From Apostichopus japonicus (lineage: Eukaryota; Echinodermata; Holothuroidea; Aspidochirotida; Stichopodidae), in the NCBI RefSeq assembly GCF_037975245.1, contig NC_092563.1, forward strand, positions 4,349,001-4,413,000: a stretch of 64,000 nucleotides of DNA. Reading direction: 5' to 3'. The notes beneath the pieces are model-generated. The model did not search any database, was not told where the DNA came from, and worked only from the letters and a program-made list of their open reading frames with translations. The position numbers and the translations under genes are program-made. Positions 46,112-59,434 of this stretch are shown here, one piece after another. Position 1 is the stretch's first letter; each line of letters opens with the position of its first letter.

Positions 46112-47105
46112 GCCTATAACATGGCAATATGCCAGCTTCATGACCGCCATTCACACATTGTGTGTAATGTACGGCAACAAAGTGAGTAATCTTACGAGAT
46201 AGAATATCAATAACGGAACATTATTTCAATTCGATGCAGCTATAGGGCAAAAGAAAGACGCAGTTTTCGCTAAATTGACCTTCCTCGTTGCCCAAATAAG
46301 GCCAGTATATGTGAACCCACCTGGGACTTCCTAATAGCTTGCTGGCATGCATTTCAAATGGGCAACTTTGAACAAACTTATGAGGCCCTGTAAAGTTGAA
46401 TTTCAAAAAAGGAGCGCAATTGGAACTCCGGGTCGCCGCTGGACAAAAATCCGTTTGGTCCAACCGAACTAACCGGGACAAGCCGCTTTAGGGCCCGCAA
46501 TGGCAGCTGGGCCCAACCAACATACCATCAGCTGTGATATATCCTAGTGCCATCGTAACAATTCGATGATAACACGCAATGTAATTCATGTATATTCGAA
46601 AGCGTTTGGATCTTCGATAATATCATTTGGTAAAGATATGAAGACTGATCAGCAGTTACAAAATTAATTCGTACGGGCAAAGTTCCTTTCCATTTTTACA
46701 GTACAATGAAGACATAACATATGTTATGTAGGCTGCTGTAAATGTATCTCTACGCAGGTGACCTCGTGGGGCGATGCATGGCCTAATTTAACATATTTTG
46801 GAGGGTTTTAAAATTTAGTTTACATCCATGGCTACGAATGCCCCTGGCACAGACTGTCCTCGAGCTTACAGTGGGACAGAAAGAGAGTTTAGTTATCCAT
46901 TTTTTCTTTAACACCAACAAGAAAAAAAAACACATTTACAAGTTAGAATCTCTTCTAGGAATCCAGGAACATTGTGTTCAATAACCAGCTTCTCACTAAT
47001 AAATAATAAGTTCAATAATAAGTCACTCGCGTAAAGTTCGAGTTAAGTGCCATGCTATATGGCAATTCGATCTCGTAAACAAGAGGTACGGTGTGGGCGC
47101 GGTAG
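46112..47105. other. Non-genic upstream region of PNP-B
   Basis: No exon or mobile element recognised. A minus-strand open frame at 46221-46481 has no splice or family support. Confidence 0.4.
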
Positions 47106-47353
47106 TGACGTCATCCTTTTGGCTCTCCCATATTTGATAAAGGTGAGAATTAACTGAGCTTATTACAGAAAAATAACGTTTTAATTGAATATTCAAAGTT
47201 AAATGTAACTTATTAGCTCTTCGCTTTTCAAATTCTTAACATGTGCTGACAGAAATTTAGATTTCATTGTTTCCTCTAATGTCAAATAAAATAAATAATG
47301 TTTCTGAAATTACAACTTCCCGCCAACTGTTCAGTTTGTGACGTATTGGCGGG
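47106..47353 (+). promoter_or_regulatory. CRE and paired E2F-like motifs upstream of PNP-B
   Basis: TGACGTCA, the palindromic CREB/ATF site, lies at 47106-47113. TTCCCGCCAA (47317-47326) and TTGGCGGG (47346-47353) are oppositely oriented E2F-type matches about 220-255 bp before the PNP-B ATG. These are motif matches only, although PNP-A also has E2F-like motifs at its presumed promoter. Confidence 0.45.
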
Positions 47354-47571
47354 TACTGTTTATCAATATAATGTTTACGTTCCCGTAATCGTTCCCAACT
47401 GGTCACAGGTTCGTTGGCATACCATTCAAAAGCACAGTACATGTGTAGCTGTAACACTACAGTATATCGAGGTTAATACATGTCCGTCACATCGTGTCCT
47501 TTATTAAAGGCTCATTAAGGGAACGATTTTCAAGTTTCTGAAGGAATTCCGAGTTCATTTTTCGACCGAAG

Positions 47572-50500
47572 ATGGAGGGAACACCGTAAGTATATAGTGA
47601 CGTCCGCTAAAATACATGCTTGCAACCACAGTTTCGTCAAACGTGCTTGAATCACATGAACTTAGAGTAGGCTAGCCTACTCCTAAACTAAAGTACTAAT
47701 GATGATCGACTGACATGTGTTGTTAAACTTCAATAGTCTAGTGCTAGATGTCCAGTGGTGAAATTAATGAAAGTTTGTTGGAAAGCGAAACATTAAATTT
47801 ATTAAAACTCTCAGAGAATTCGAAAGAAAACAAGTTGTGCACACAATGATGATCTTTCATTATTAACGTGACATACTCAGTTCATGGATCATGATGTTGC
47901 TAGTAATATGGCTAACAGTAACACTAACAATAATAGGTAACACTCCTAACAAGTATGAAGTAACACTAACAGACCTAGGCCTAAGTTAATTATAATTGCT
48001 CTAGTCTTAAGTTATAAGCAGCTCATTTGAATGTGAAACCCAATCCACGTGATGATTGGTGTATACCAAGCCTTCTGTTTTCAATGAGTCTTCAAAGAGG
48101 TACAAGGCAGGCATATTCCATGGTGGACTGCAAATTAACGTCACCTCTCCAACAGACAAAAGAGTGTACCTTAGAATCTCACCACTTCCCAAGTAAATAC
48201 AGAGGGAGGTGAACACATCCCATTCATGATCACGTGCTATGTAGCTAGGTTATGGTGAACAAGATTGTTTGAAAGAACAGAACCAGACCCAATCCCCAAA
48301 CCAAGAATACCAAATCCATGGAAGACTTATTTCTACACTAGCTCAGTGGTTAACACCGGTGCCTTCCAATCATAAGTTCCCCGGTTCGAGACACTCCAAG
48401 ATTAATGTATGTCGTCCAGTTACAGATTTGTTGACAATTCATCATGATGGATGTTAAATATGAATGTAAGAGACCGACTTCGGTCAGCCTGCGGCTTTGA
48501 TAAGCCAATGAGGCTTCTTCACGAGTTCCTGCTTGCAGGAGGATCTTAAATACATACATACATACATACATACGTACATACATACACTATAGTTTACAGT
48601 ATTGCAAAGCAGGGATTTCCAATAGTTGAAGAGAATTCACCCTTGATTGTCCTTAACAGGCCATAAATTTCAAACTTGATCAAGGCTAATGTAGTTCGAT
48701 TTTGTATAGAATGTTATGCAAGTACACCAGATGCTGGTTTATCGATATTTTTTCCATGTATGTGTGAGTTGGTGTGCTCAAGGAAAATTTATGCTCTGCG
48801 CTGCCACAGCCAGATAGGTGTGGTATTTCATGTTTGCTTCCAGTATTTAACAGGTGCACTCTGGCAGGCTTCATTATGTTGACAACTAATTTGTTGACAA
48901 CTAATAGACAGATATGAACCATAGAAACAAGAATCCCAGAAAGCCCTCATGAAACAACAAAAACACAAGAAACCCAGAAACAATTTTTATATTTCTAAGC
49001 GAGGCAAACCGAGTATTGCTTGATAGTACCAAACTCCAGGGAAAACAAATGTACCATGCTGTTCAATGTCACCAGGGAGTTGATACGATACAAGTAAGGG
49101 ATGTAAGCATAACAACTTGCGAACCCAGATAATGTCGGATAATTAAGACTCATTTTATACCATGTGTACATATTTTTATCCCTCCCCCCCCCCCCCCCCC
49201 CGTAGCCCCTACTTGAAATTTAAGAAATATTGAAAAGCGTTTTGTAGTTTTGGAATAGTTGGTGTCGAGTTTAGCATATATGTTGAAACTACAGTATATG
49301 TGCACTTTGCAGCGAGGAGATAGTCTAGACAAAACCTTCCAAAGGGCTGAAAGTGGAGTAAGGACATCACGTTGATGGCTTATTGTACAAGTACATAGTG
49401 TACACACATTGAAAATTAATATTTTCAATGTGAGAATTTTTAGGTACATCCAATCATGTTTAGGTTATTACAGTTTTTCATGGAGACAATATCTCTGAAA
49501 TATGTTAGTACTATTAAATTATTCCCTGAAAGCAAAATGGGAGGATCAAAATGGGAGGATGTTTTGACAGATGTGCAATGTTTATATTTATAATTGGTAA
49601 ATTAATAGATGGCTTCCATCCAAGGTAAATACTCTGTATGATAAAACAAACAGGTTAACACTTTCTGCCTAAATCAGCTTTCATGCTTGTGGTGAGATGT
49701 GCAGTAGGTATGGTAGTCGTGCATCTTTTATGAAAGTAAAATAACAAGCTAAATTTATTGAAGTTGTACATTGAACTGTAGCTTCAAACATTAACTCTTC
49801 ACATGAGGCAAATTTTTAAGGATGTTTTCTTGTCTTCCCTCGGACAACCATGCTGTACATGTTTGTTCTCCGAACAGCGAAATTGGTTCCAAGCCTAAAC
49901 AAATGTAGCAAATATGTATACACTGAGTCTGTAGGAGAGATGTGTAGGTCGGTGATACCAATAATGGTAGTTTGTGTTTTGTCTCTTTTAATGTCAAAAA
50001 GTCTGTTGTAAGCTCTTTTATATATTATTTTGTGACAATTTCATTCAACAAAATTTTCACAGCAGGCTGCATAGTCCCTTTAATGAAAGACTGTACACGG
50101 TCTGTAATCTGCACACCATAATGTGTTCACCAGGTAGGTATTGATTCAACCCATAACCTTTGGAAATCCTGAGGAATGCAGGAACTGGAATAATATTTTT
50201 GTTTTGCAGTATCTTAAAGATCTCAAGGAGCAAAGAATGGAAGCGTTGTTTCATATATGCATCCATACTTTTTTTTTTCTGTAACCATTAACTTTTGGCT
50301 GAACTGTTGTAGAATGACCAGAAATGAAGGAAGGATTTTATAAAGGAGGGGGTTGTAACAGGGGTCATTGAAGCTGTCTCAGGTGTATAGAGGTTGTGGG
50401 TCCTCCCCCTGAAAATTTTTTAAATGGTTCATTTTGAGGCATATTTAGGCTATTAGTTAGGTCTATACAAGTAGCCCTAAATGCAAGGTTTGAGGTTTTG

Positions 50501-53500
50501 CGAATAAATATTTGTTTGTTTGAAAAAATAGGGGGGGGGGGGCGGGTTGTTCGATATACTCCTATTAGTTTCCAATTCTTCACCATTTTCCGTCACCTAA
50601 TCAGATGTGGGCCATGGCCTCCCCACTCCCCCAACCCCACCTATTTGCCTGCCCCTGGTTGTCAGTTATTGGTTGGTAAAGTGGGAGAATCAAAGTCTTT
50701 CGTTCATTGATTATTTTGTAGACCTGTGAGAATATCTTTGTTTACAGTAACTGTTAGATGTACACTCTGAGCAGCAAGTCAGACCACATGTGAGTGGGTG
50801 GGGGTGGGGGGAGGTGGACGGGAAGGATGTGTGTGCACACTAATGTGTAGATGTTATTTATAAGATAGAGTGATTTTTGTTTGTGTGGGTTAACTTTTCA
50901 ATAAAGATGCTGTCAAAGACCACAAACCTATTGCCTTGACTCTAGAGAAGGAAATACCTTTGTGTGGTGTTTGATGTTGGTGTTCAAAATAAGGATATAT
51001 CTTCTTAGACAGTTACAATTCACTACACCTCTGAGATACGATTCAGGTCAATTGGGTGCAGGGGCGTGGGGGGGTGAGGGGATGGGTGGAGTAAAAGTTG
51101 GGTTTTAGCTAGATCAGCCACGAAGGATCATTAACTTATTGTCTTTCACTGTTGTCGTTGAATATTAAATTTATTTGACTTCGCCTTCTTTTGTTCTCAT
51201 CTATCAGATATACTTACGATGAGCTGCAAGGATTCGCAGAGTTCATCAAACAGAAGACAGCACACAGACCTACCATTGGAATCATTGCAGGATCAGGTCA
51301 AGGAGCCCTAGCCTCAATGGTGGAGGATGAAATTATAATCACATATAGAGACATACCAAACTTCCCTATCAGCACAGGTAACTGACACACCAGTGCGCAG
51401 TATATTTCCACAATATTATGAATTGTTATGCAAATGCGTGCAAATTAGTTTCATTTCAACTTAACTATGGTGGAGGATGGAATTACAAGTACATGTAATG
51501 ACATACAAAACTTCCCTGTCACCAAAAATAACACACATTATTATCAAAATAAAATAAAACTGTTAGCTAACTGCTTATCCACTAGAGAGCCTGTGTAAGT
51601 GAATGTGTAAAAGTAAGTTGGCCTGATTCTTCGATCCTAGCAGGATCTTCTTTAGAAGCCTTCTTCAGAGGCCTTTGAGCCTCTGAAGAAGATCCTGCTA
51701 GGATCGAAACGTCAGGCCAACTTACTTTTACACACACATTATTATCATAACAACAAGAAGTTTTCCCCCTTGGTATATGGGTATGAGTACAGACCTAGTC
51801 CCTTGCAATAATAGGGAACGCATGGCAGTGACATCACAGATTCCATGTGTTGGAACTGTCAAAAAAAATATACCATTGAAGCTAACTACAGTATCACTGG
51901 ACCCACCACCAATCCAGAAAAGCCTTCCTAGCCACGGCCCGAGCGTTGTGGGCTAAGAGTCCAGAAATATATCTGACCATTAATAGTACCCGTGTATATT
52001 TTGTACCCATTTATAAATAATTCCTGTATTTAGAATCCTGTAATTTGTTCTGAGCATTAAAGAAGTTTCAGCTTCAAGTCAAATGATGTAAAGTAAAGTA
52101 AAATATTTTGAGATTTTCCAAGTTAAAGGAATTGAAGACTCGCCCCAAACCGTGTGCCGCCATCTGAAAAAGTTAACTTTCCATTGCTTGCAAGTGAAGT
52201 TTTCTTTGTGTCGCTACAAAATGCAGACAGTAATGAAACGTGATAGCTTGTTATCTTTTATCTAGACCTGAGATGTACATTGCTGCTAAGTACACTGTGT
52301 TGTGGGTATTGACCGTAGCTGCATGTATTGACAGGGCACTAGTGTCTAATTACCGACGGTAGCAAGCTGTGTGTGTATTTACTGGAATCGACGGTGGTGT
52401 CTAACACTTCTGTTACACCTCATTCAAACCTACAGTAGGTCAGATTACCGGCATGAGATGTTTCTTTGTGCGCGAGTCTTCAATGCCATTAAATCTTTTT
52501 CATGTATGAGGTTGAATCAAATGAACAATTGTCTGTCTGCAAGGACACATGCTGAGTGACTGCGTGTCGAGTATCAAATTGGATTCAGTTGGTGAAATTA
52601 CAATCTTAGTTTGAATGTAACACCCACTTGATTTGTTGAAATTGGCAAACAAATACAGCAGTTTGAAAATATTCTGTACTTGGTTCATATTCCTTCTCAT
52701 TATTTATTCTGCTATAAAAGAACTGCAACTGGTCAAAATGCACAGCAAACTTTATTAGCTGAATTATTGATTAATAAACACAACAAGTACTTTGGACTTT
52801 TCCAAGATATATAAAACATGTCTGTTCAGTTTGTCACTAGGATCATAGTTCATCACTCACACCTGTGTTTATATTTGATCTTAACAACAGTGGCAGGTCA
52901 CAAAGGACAGTTTGTTATCGGGAATCTGAAGGGAAAGTCTGTCCTTGTGATGTCAGGAAGGTTCCACTCTTATGAAGGGTACCCACCATATAAGGTACAG
53001 TATAGTAGGCATATCAGATGTAAATCCCTGGTCATAGACCTGAACAGCATTAGTTAATGATGTAACACACATGATAATGATATCTGTTTTCATGTACATG
53101 GCAACAGTAAATATTTAGTTACCTTGAAACAAGTTTAATCTTTACAATACGAACAGAACATAGAGGATATCAATTTGATCTTGTAGAAAGTGTGGCGGTC
53201 AGGGAGTAGAGTTTCAGAAGCAAAATAAAGTGATGTGCATCAAATGTTAACAAGTCTGCCTCAGTGGTCATTTATGACATCACATTTGTTGACTTCAGAC
53301 TTTCAAGTTCCCAAAATCAATTTATCGATGGCTGGAAAATGGTACATGGAAGTGAATGGAAATTTTAAAGGTTTCTCGTCAGCCGTTCTTCTGGATTTAA
53401 GAAAGATTTGTTTATGCGTGAAATATTCTTTCTACTATTATAAATGTTAATTTTGTAACCACACGGCAGTATTTCACATTTCAATGCAGAACACTGTTGA

Positions 53501-56500
53501 CGTTGTACCCGGTGCTCTTGTATAATATAGTCACATTTTCTGAGTCAGAAACCGAATTGTCGCATTGAGTTGGGTGCAATGCTTGACATGTGTACATTAT
53601 GAATTTAGTATAAACTGTTATTATGTGCCATAAATAACAATTATTGCGCATTCATTGTAATCGTTACGGCCGTTGCATGAAGAACAAGCGTTGTGGCGTT
53701 AATGCAGTATGCACTGTATTTAATAACTACTATGATGAACGTTAGTCATTACACTTATGAGCTGCAATGGTGAGTTGCAGCTGTCGTACCGAAATGAAAG
53801 AACGGGAAACGGTATCTGTAAACTAAGTAGGCTACCCATATGCACATGAGACTGCTTGTTGTTCCTTGCCACAAATGAGCCCTCAGTGGAGAAGATAGTT
53901 TTACAAAACTGTGCCTAGGATTGCATCAAATATTAATACATGTCTACTCATTGCAGACAGAAACAGTAAGGCAGACAGTTTTTTGACAATTTAGTAAAAT
54001 TTGCCATAAATTTCAAAATATGAAATTTGTGCAATAGTCGTCACTGCAGCTACACTTCTTCTTGTTCTCCAGCTTGTGGCTCCCATCCGAGTAATGAGTC
54101 TGCTGGGCATAAAGACTCTGATCGTGTGTAATGCAGCCGGAGGTATTAACAGAGATTTCAAAGTAGGTGATTTTATGCTGATGAAGGATCACATTGGATT
54201 TCCAATACTTGCAGGCCAAAACCCTCTGAGAGGACCCAATGATGAGAGGTACTTGTTACTTAATTTCTCCTATACAGCATTATAAAAATACAAGGTGGCA
54301 AAACTGATAAAGAATCGCAACGATTCTTTTAGAATAAATAATGCATGAACCCTGAAAAGTGCTATGGGCACTCAAATGAGTTACGCTTCCTGCATGAGTT
54401 TATTTCTAAACAGACGTCAAATACCTTCGTTTCGCTGGCATTGTCCTGGAGTTTACTTTATGAAGTAACTGCTATCATTCTATCAACATAATATTTAAAA
54501 ACGAGAGCTGCATTATTTGTATCGAAAGCTTCAACAAGAAAAAGTTTGTATCTTTGCAATTAACACAAATTAATAAATTAGAAATTTAGTTGTGATTTGT
54601 TGGGAAGAAGAGTCAACAGATTCTGTAGTTGATATTGATGTCCTTGGTTAAGACATTCAAACTGTCCTAAGTGTCAGTACTGTATGAAACGTTTTTAACC
54701 TTTCATAGATAGGTGTCCACTTACCTACAGTATGTAATGTTATTCAAAACGGTATATCTTCAGTTTTAATCAGTCAGCATCTTCTTAGGCATCCTTCATT
54801 ATCAATTAACCTAATCAGAATTGAACATCATGCACCTTAATCTGAAAGTCCATCAAATACAGATTGTACAATGTTTGTAACTCATACAGCTTGTAGTAAA
54901 GTTTGTTGCTTTACTAATGCTATAATAGTTAATCTTTTAGTATAACTATTACTAAATTTTTAACTATACTCATTTATCAACATTTCTTAATTTTTTCTAA
55001 TTTTTTTTTTCATTTGGACAAAGTGGTTGATGCATAACATTTCTTAAACAGACAAGACAAACTTTGAAACAAGATCAATTTTGATTTCAGGTTCGGTCCT
55101 CGATTCTTGAACATGTCGGACGTATACAGCCTTCGTCTGCGTAAACTTGCTCATTCTGTTGCCAAGGATGAAGGGCTCTCCCACTTTATTAGGGAGGGGG
55201 TTTATTTAATGGCTTCGGGACCGTCCTACGAGACACCGGCAGAACTTAGATTCTTCAGAACAATTGGAGCAGATGTAGTAGGTACGTATAGAGCCTGGCC
55301 CCCTAGTAAACCTTTTGTGAGTCATGAGTGTTTATATCCATTAGCTTTTCATCAAATATCGACCTTAACCACACCCAGTACACGTAAGTGTCAAACAAAT
55401 CTGTCCTGTATCAGTTAGATTTGGAAAATACAACAACGATTATATACTGCAAAAGCATTTTTTTGTGTTTGAAGTTTGTGATGATGTACTATTAAACAAT
55501 ACAGTTGGATTGCACAGTATTTCAAAGGTGAAGGCACAAATTTTAAATTCCCTACTATAAATTTAGGTAGGAGCTGAAAGAACCTTTGAGGAAGGGCCAA
55601 GGTTAATCAAGGTTGGTATTGAGGGGGTGTCCTTGGTGCTGTTAAAGCCAGCCATGTGGTATGGAGGACTGGGGGGGGGGGGGGAGTTTATGAGGCACTA
55701 TAATTTTTTGTTGTCTATAATTAGCTCTAATATATACTCTTGAGGTTGAATAGATTTGTACACCAGTAACAAAGTATAATTCTTCCGAGCTGAATGTAAA
55801 AGTCCTTGACTAATGATTGAAGGTGGGTGTTGGGGTGGAAGCACCCCTGGCCTGCCTTTGCACATGGCACTGGTTTGTTAGATTGGCTATGTAAGTTACC
55901 AATGAAGTCTAGCAAACCTCATAAATCAAATTATAACTGAAATTTGATTAAAAAAATGGAAAATTGAAATATGTGCCCTGAAAGTGTCATAACACTAAAA
56001 CAGTGCAGCATGTTAGTTTACGTGGAAGTATTTAACTCCAATCCTTCCTTTGTTTTTGAAATAATCAGTGAATTTAAACGTTTTCATTTGGGCTTTTGTG
56101 AAACCAATGAGTCTAATCTAAACCCAAGTCTTTGGGTGACGTAGTAGGTTAGGAGTGAAATAGAATCCTTCTTAATTACTTCTTAATTAGTTGGATGGAA
56201 AAAAAGCAAGGAGGCTGCTTAGTCTGTTAAATAGATGGACCAGGTGTTCTCATATAATTTTCTACAAGGGCCAGAAAGGAAAATTAGTTGGGAGCAATAG
56301 CCCAGATCTCAATGTACCTAGAATGTAGCAGAGTAGTATGTGTGGTAGGGTGCGCAAGCCTAACCCCTCAGAGGCCCACAAGCCCCATTGGGCTGATTTC
56401 CTTCTTTGCGGGCCAGAATGAAATAGTTTTGTTTGACAGATTTGCCTGTGGGGCTGCTTAATTGAGAACTCTTAATGTGAATCAATGCTATATATGTACC

Positions 56501-56854
56501 TTTGGTATAAATATTGGTGCAACTGTATGCTGCACAAAATGCTGCTTTAAAGATCAACAGCATGCAGATGATCAACAGCTCAAAGAAAAATTGTCAAAAA
56601 TTATAATAACTTATTTGATATTTTTTTCCATAGGCATGAGCACTGTCCCAGAAGCAATTGCCGCAAGGCACTGTGGGATGGAAGTGCTGGGTATGTCCAT
56701 GGTTACCAACGCCTGCATAATGGAGAACGATATCGAACAGAAGACGGACCATCAGGAGGTCCTGGAGACAGGAAAGCGGCAAGGAGAATCCATGTGTAAA
56801 CTCATCAGTAAGATAGTGGAGAAGATGGACCACAAAGAACAAAATGGAGCATGA
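47572..56854 (+). CDS. PNP: Purine nucleoside phosphorylase, paralogue B (canonical active site)
   Basis: Coding exons 47572-47585, 51208-51377, 52891-52994, 54073-54248, 55091-55281 and 56634-56854 join in frame to 291 residues. Splice phases are identical to PNP-A at every junction, so the two genes arose by tandem duplication of a six-exon gene. Active-site residues match human PNP: Ser34 in GSGQG, His65 in AGHKG, Arg85/His87/Tyr89 in [10 protein letters not shown], Asn-Ala-Ala in CNAAGG, Phe156 after NDER, Glu202 in SYET, Met220-Ser221 in MSTVPE, Asn244 in VTNAC and His258. The [12 protein letters not shown] loop is also canonical. This copy should retain 6-oxopurine (inosine/guanosine) phosphorolysis. 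The start is the only ATG before the short first coding exon, as in PNP-A. An ATTAAA signal lies at 56895. Confidence 0.96.
48331..48587 (+). repeat. tRNA-derived SINE, copy 1
   Basis: Near its 5' end it has an A-box TAGCTCAGTGGTTAAC and 22 bases further a B-box GGTTCGAGAC, the internal polymerase III promoter of a tRNA, then a non-tRNA body and a (CATA)n tail. It lies in PNP-B intron 1. The second copy (59139-59380) has the same body and tail on the other strand, which shows it is a mobile SINE and not a tRNA gene. Confidence 0.85.
51606..51735. repeat. Large imperfect palindrome in PNP-B intron 2
   Basis: The left arm contains AAAGTAAGTTGGCCTGA and TTCGATCCTAGCAGGATCTT; the right arm is its inverse. 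At the centre TTCTTCAGAGGC and GCCTCTGAAGAA pair perfectly around a 6-base loop. The same arm sequence occurs alone at about 58107-58151. Confidence 0.85.
52123..52492 (+). mobile_element. TTAA-flanked MITE, 370 bp (copy 2), in PNP-B intron 2
   Basis: The ends are TTAAAGGAATTGAAGACTCG and inverted TTAATGGCATTGAAGACTCG, with TTAA at both borders. It is the opposite-orientation relative of 21360-21727. No coding capacity. Confidence 0.8.
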
Positions 56855-56900
56855 AAAATCAATGAGAATTGCCATGGAAACTTTAAGAATGTCTATTAAA

Positions 56901-58106
56901 AGCATGCTTGATTTGGGATTATTTTAACAGGTTTTTATTTCCGTTTGCAACTCTTCGTATAGGTTTATGCATGACAGTACCCACCTGTCCGATTGCATCA
57001 ACTAATGAACAACAAATTCTGTAAAGTGTTTGAAGAAAAACCTGATAAGATTGATGGGTAGGTTTGTATTTCACAGTCATAAGGGAGGGTAATGAGAGGG
57101 TGAAAGTTAGAAGTATGTGGTGGGGGGGCAGGGGAGGAGGTGGGTGGTCAGGGTTGTGTAAGATGCTAATGGGAATGCTAAAAATATTTATTGTAGTAAT
57201 ATATTTCTAGTGTGCTTTAACGCTATACCTCCATTCACGCAAAAGTTGATTAAATTTTTAAGAATTGGGCAAGCTTCTATGGCACCCCAGTGCCGCCAGC
57301 TATTTTATGATTTAGTGTCATGAATGGACGATGAATGCATTTAGCAAATTAGCAGGATAAAGATCTTGTTGGAACATTGAAATTGAAGTAATGCATGTAG
57401 ACTTTTCACAGGGGTGGGATCAACAAGCTAAAAATCAACAAAACTGAATGGCTTGTGACTTATTACTGAGGAATTCACACAAACTATCAATTTCAAAGAT
57501 CCTGTAGATCCAGTTACCATAGAGATGGTGTCCTTTTGTTGCTCATTTCGATGGCATGGAAGTACTTGCTCACATCCATTTTCATCATATGAATTAACGA
57601 TAACATTTCATCACATGTTTTAACATTTCATCACATTTTTAAATTTAGATAATTCTTTTCTTTTGATGGTAAATGGGTATAAATTGGAATTTATTCATTG
57701 TGAAACATACTTTCAAGTTGAATTAATAGTTTGTCATACAGTACCCCATGTCTGTACCATCGCATTCATCATACTATCCCACATATTTATACAGCTGTGT
57801 TCAATCTCTTCGCCATAATTCGTCGAGACATACCGTCAGGCACACTCAATTCAAAAAAACAATTGTGCCATAGTATTATTTTTTCTCTCATTCTTCAAAT
57901 AATACAACATCTCAGGCACTCTTTTCCACATGTTTTTCACGTATCGTGGCTGTTATTAACTTCTCTGTATATATTTTCTACACTAGGTTCTAATATATCG
58001 TTATGGCAACCTTTGTTGTTGTACTACTTGAACATCATCTTGTTTGCTATAAAGTAAGTGCACAACTGTTCCATTTCAAGATTTTATTCTCTTTAAAAAC
58101 ATTTAA
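56901..58106. other. Non-genic stretch 3' of PNP-B
   Basis: AT-rich sequence with a G-rich patch near 57120. No exon or element recognised; the 108-residue open frame at 57731-58057 has no splice or family support. Confidence 0.4.
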
Positions 58107-58151
58107 AAGTAAGTTGGCCTGACGTTTCGATCCTAGCAGGATCTTCTTCAA
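58107..58151 (+). repeat. Solo arm of the palindromic repeat at 51606-51735
   Basis: It carries AAGTAAGTTGGCCTGACG and TTTCGATCCTAGCAGGATCT, nearly identical to the right arm (inverted) of the PNP-B intron palindrome. Confidence 0.75.
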
Positions 58152-59138
58152 AAGCTAAATGACAAGTAACAGTAACAGAAGGGACAAAAACACACACAGA
58201 ATATAGACAGGTTAATGAGCATGGTGAACACAAAGAGATGGATGTAAGGGGATTAGTAGACAAGGGATGGAGAGAAGAAATGTAGAAACGTATTTACAGT
58301 GTATGAGGTAGTGTAGCCGTTCAGCTTAACCGTTACATGTTTAATTTAGGGTGTAATCGGTTAAAGTACCACCATTGGTACAAGATTAATTTGAAATGTT
58401 GCAGTCTGTTACAAGCATCTGCTATTAGCGTAAGTAGTATTTTCGACACCCGTTTTTGTAGAAATAACCCATTTTAAACACCACTGGCTCATCAATTTGC
58501 TGGACTACCTGTCTGGTACACAAATCCTTCATTCAAATACTTCAAGGGAAACACAAAACTCAAAGAAAGAAAGAAGAGTTTTTCCCGCCACAAATGTTTA
58601 CAATACCCAACAAATTTGTCGTGCTAAGATTTATGTTGTATAAACTAAGTTTTTATTGCATAACGCCCCTAACTCAGTTATTGCTCTGTGTATCATCAGA
58701 TACTTCAGATTTTCCCAATTAAAGACAAGTGACTGTGATGTACTAAACAGATGATGATTCTTATAAGAATAGTAGTCCAGAGGAAAATTAACCCTTGACA
58801 AATGAAAGAGGAACACATGTTTAGCATCCCGATGAAGTTTGCTTCAAATTTTCCCATGTACTATTTGCAAGGTAGCAAGATTTGAAGTTGACATGTTCTT
58901 TTGTAGCAAGAGTGAGCTTGAAGGAAACAAGGGTGATGTCATAGAAGCAGACTTACAAATGATTTTAATTTGTTTTTTCTTCAAAATTTAATTACAATTT
59001 TGTTACTTCAAAATTTAGATGCATCTCAATGTGAAAACACTATAGTCATTGTTATGTTGTGAACTTCACATGCCCTTAGGTAAAGTTGAGAACACCATGT
59101 AGGAATTGGTGCAAATTTCACTGGAACGCTTCTTAAAA
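58152..59138. other. Non-genic stretch
   Basis: No exon or element recognised between the solo palindrome arm and the SINE. Confidence 0.4.
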
Positions 59139-59380
59139 TGTATGTATGTATCTTAGATCTTGCTGCAAGCAGGAACTCGCGAAGAAGCCATCATTGGCTT
59201 ATCAAAGCTGCAAGCTGACCGAAATCAGTCTCTTAGATTCATATTTAACGTCCATGATTATGAATTGTCAATTGTCAACAACTCTGTAACTGGACGACGT
59301 ACATTAATTTTGGAGTGACTCGAACTCGGGACCTAATTATGATTGAATGGCATCGGCGTTAACCACTGAGCTAACACTCC
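59139..59380 (-). repeat. tRNA-derived SINE, copy 2
   Basis: Read on the minus strand it begins GGAGTGTTAGCTCAGTGGTT, has the B-box GAGTTCGAGTC, and the head still closes as an acceptor stem (GGAGTG with CACTCC). The body matches copy 1 (GTCGTCCAGTTACAGA, then TTGTTGACAATT), and it ends in a short TACA tail. Confidence 0.85.
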
Positions 59381-59383
59381 TTA

Positions 59384-59430
59384 CGTTCCTCTTTCGTTCC
59401 TCTTTCGTTCCTCTTTCGTTCCTCTTTCGT
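59384..59430. repeat. 11-bp tandem repeat (CGTTCCTCTTT)n
   Basis: About four perfect units directly beside the tRNA-like head of SINE copy 2. Confidence 0.9.
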
Positions 59431-59434
59431 CAGT

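Noticed and set aside
48331-48400. tRNA gene
   Set aside because: A and B boxes are present, but the acceptor stem is decayed and the body and CATA tail are shared with a second copy, so it is a SINE.
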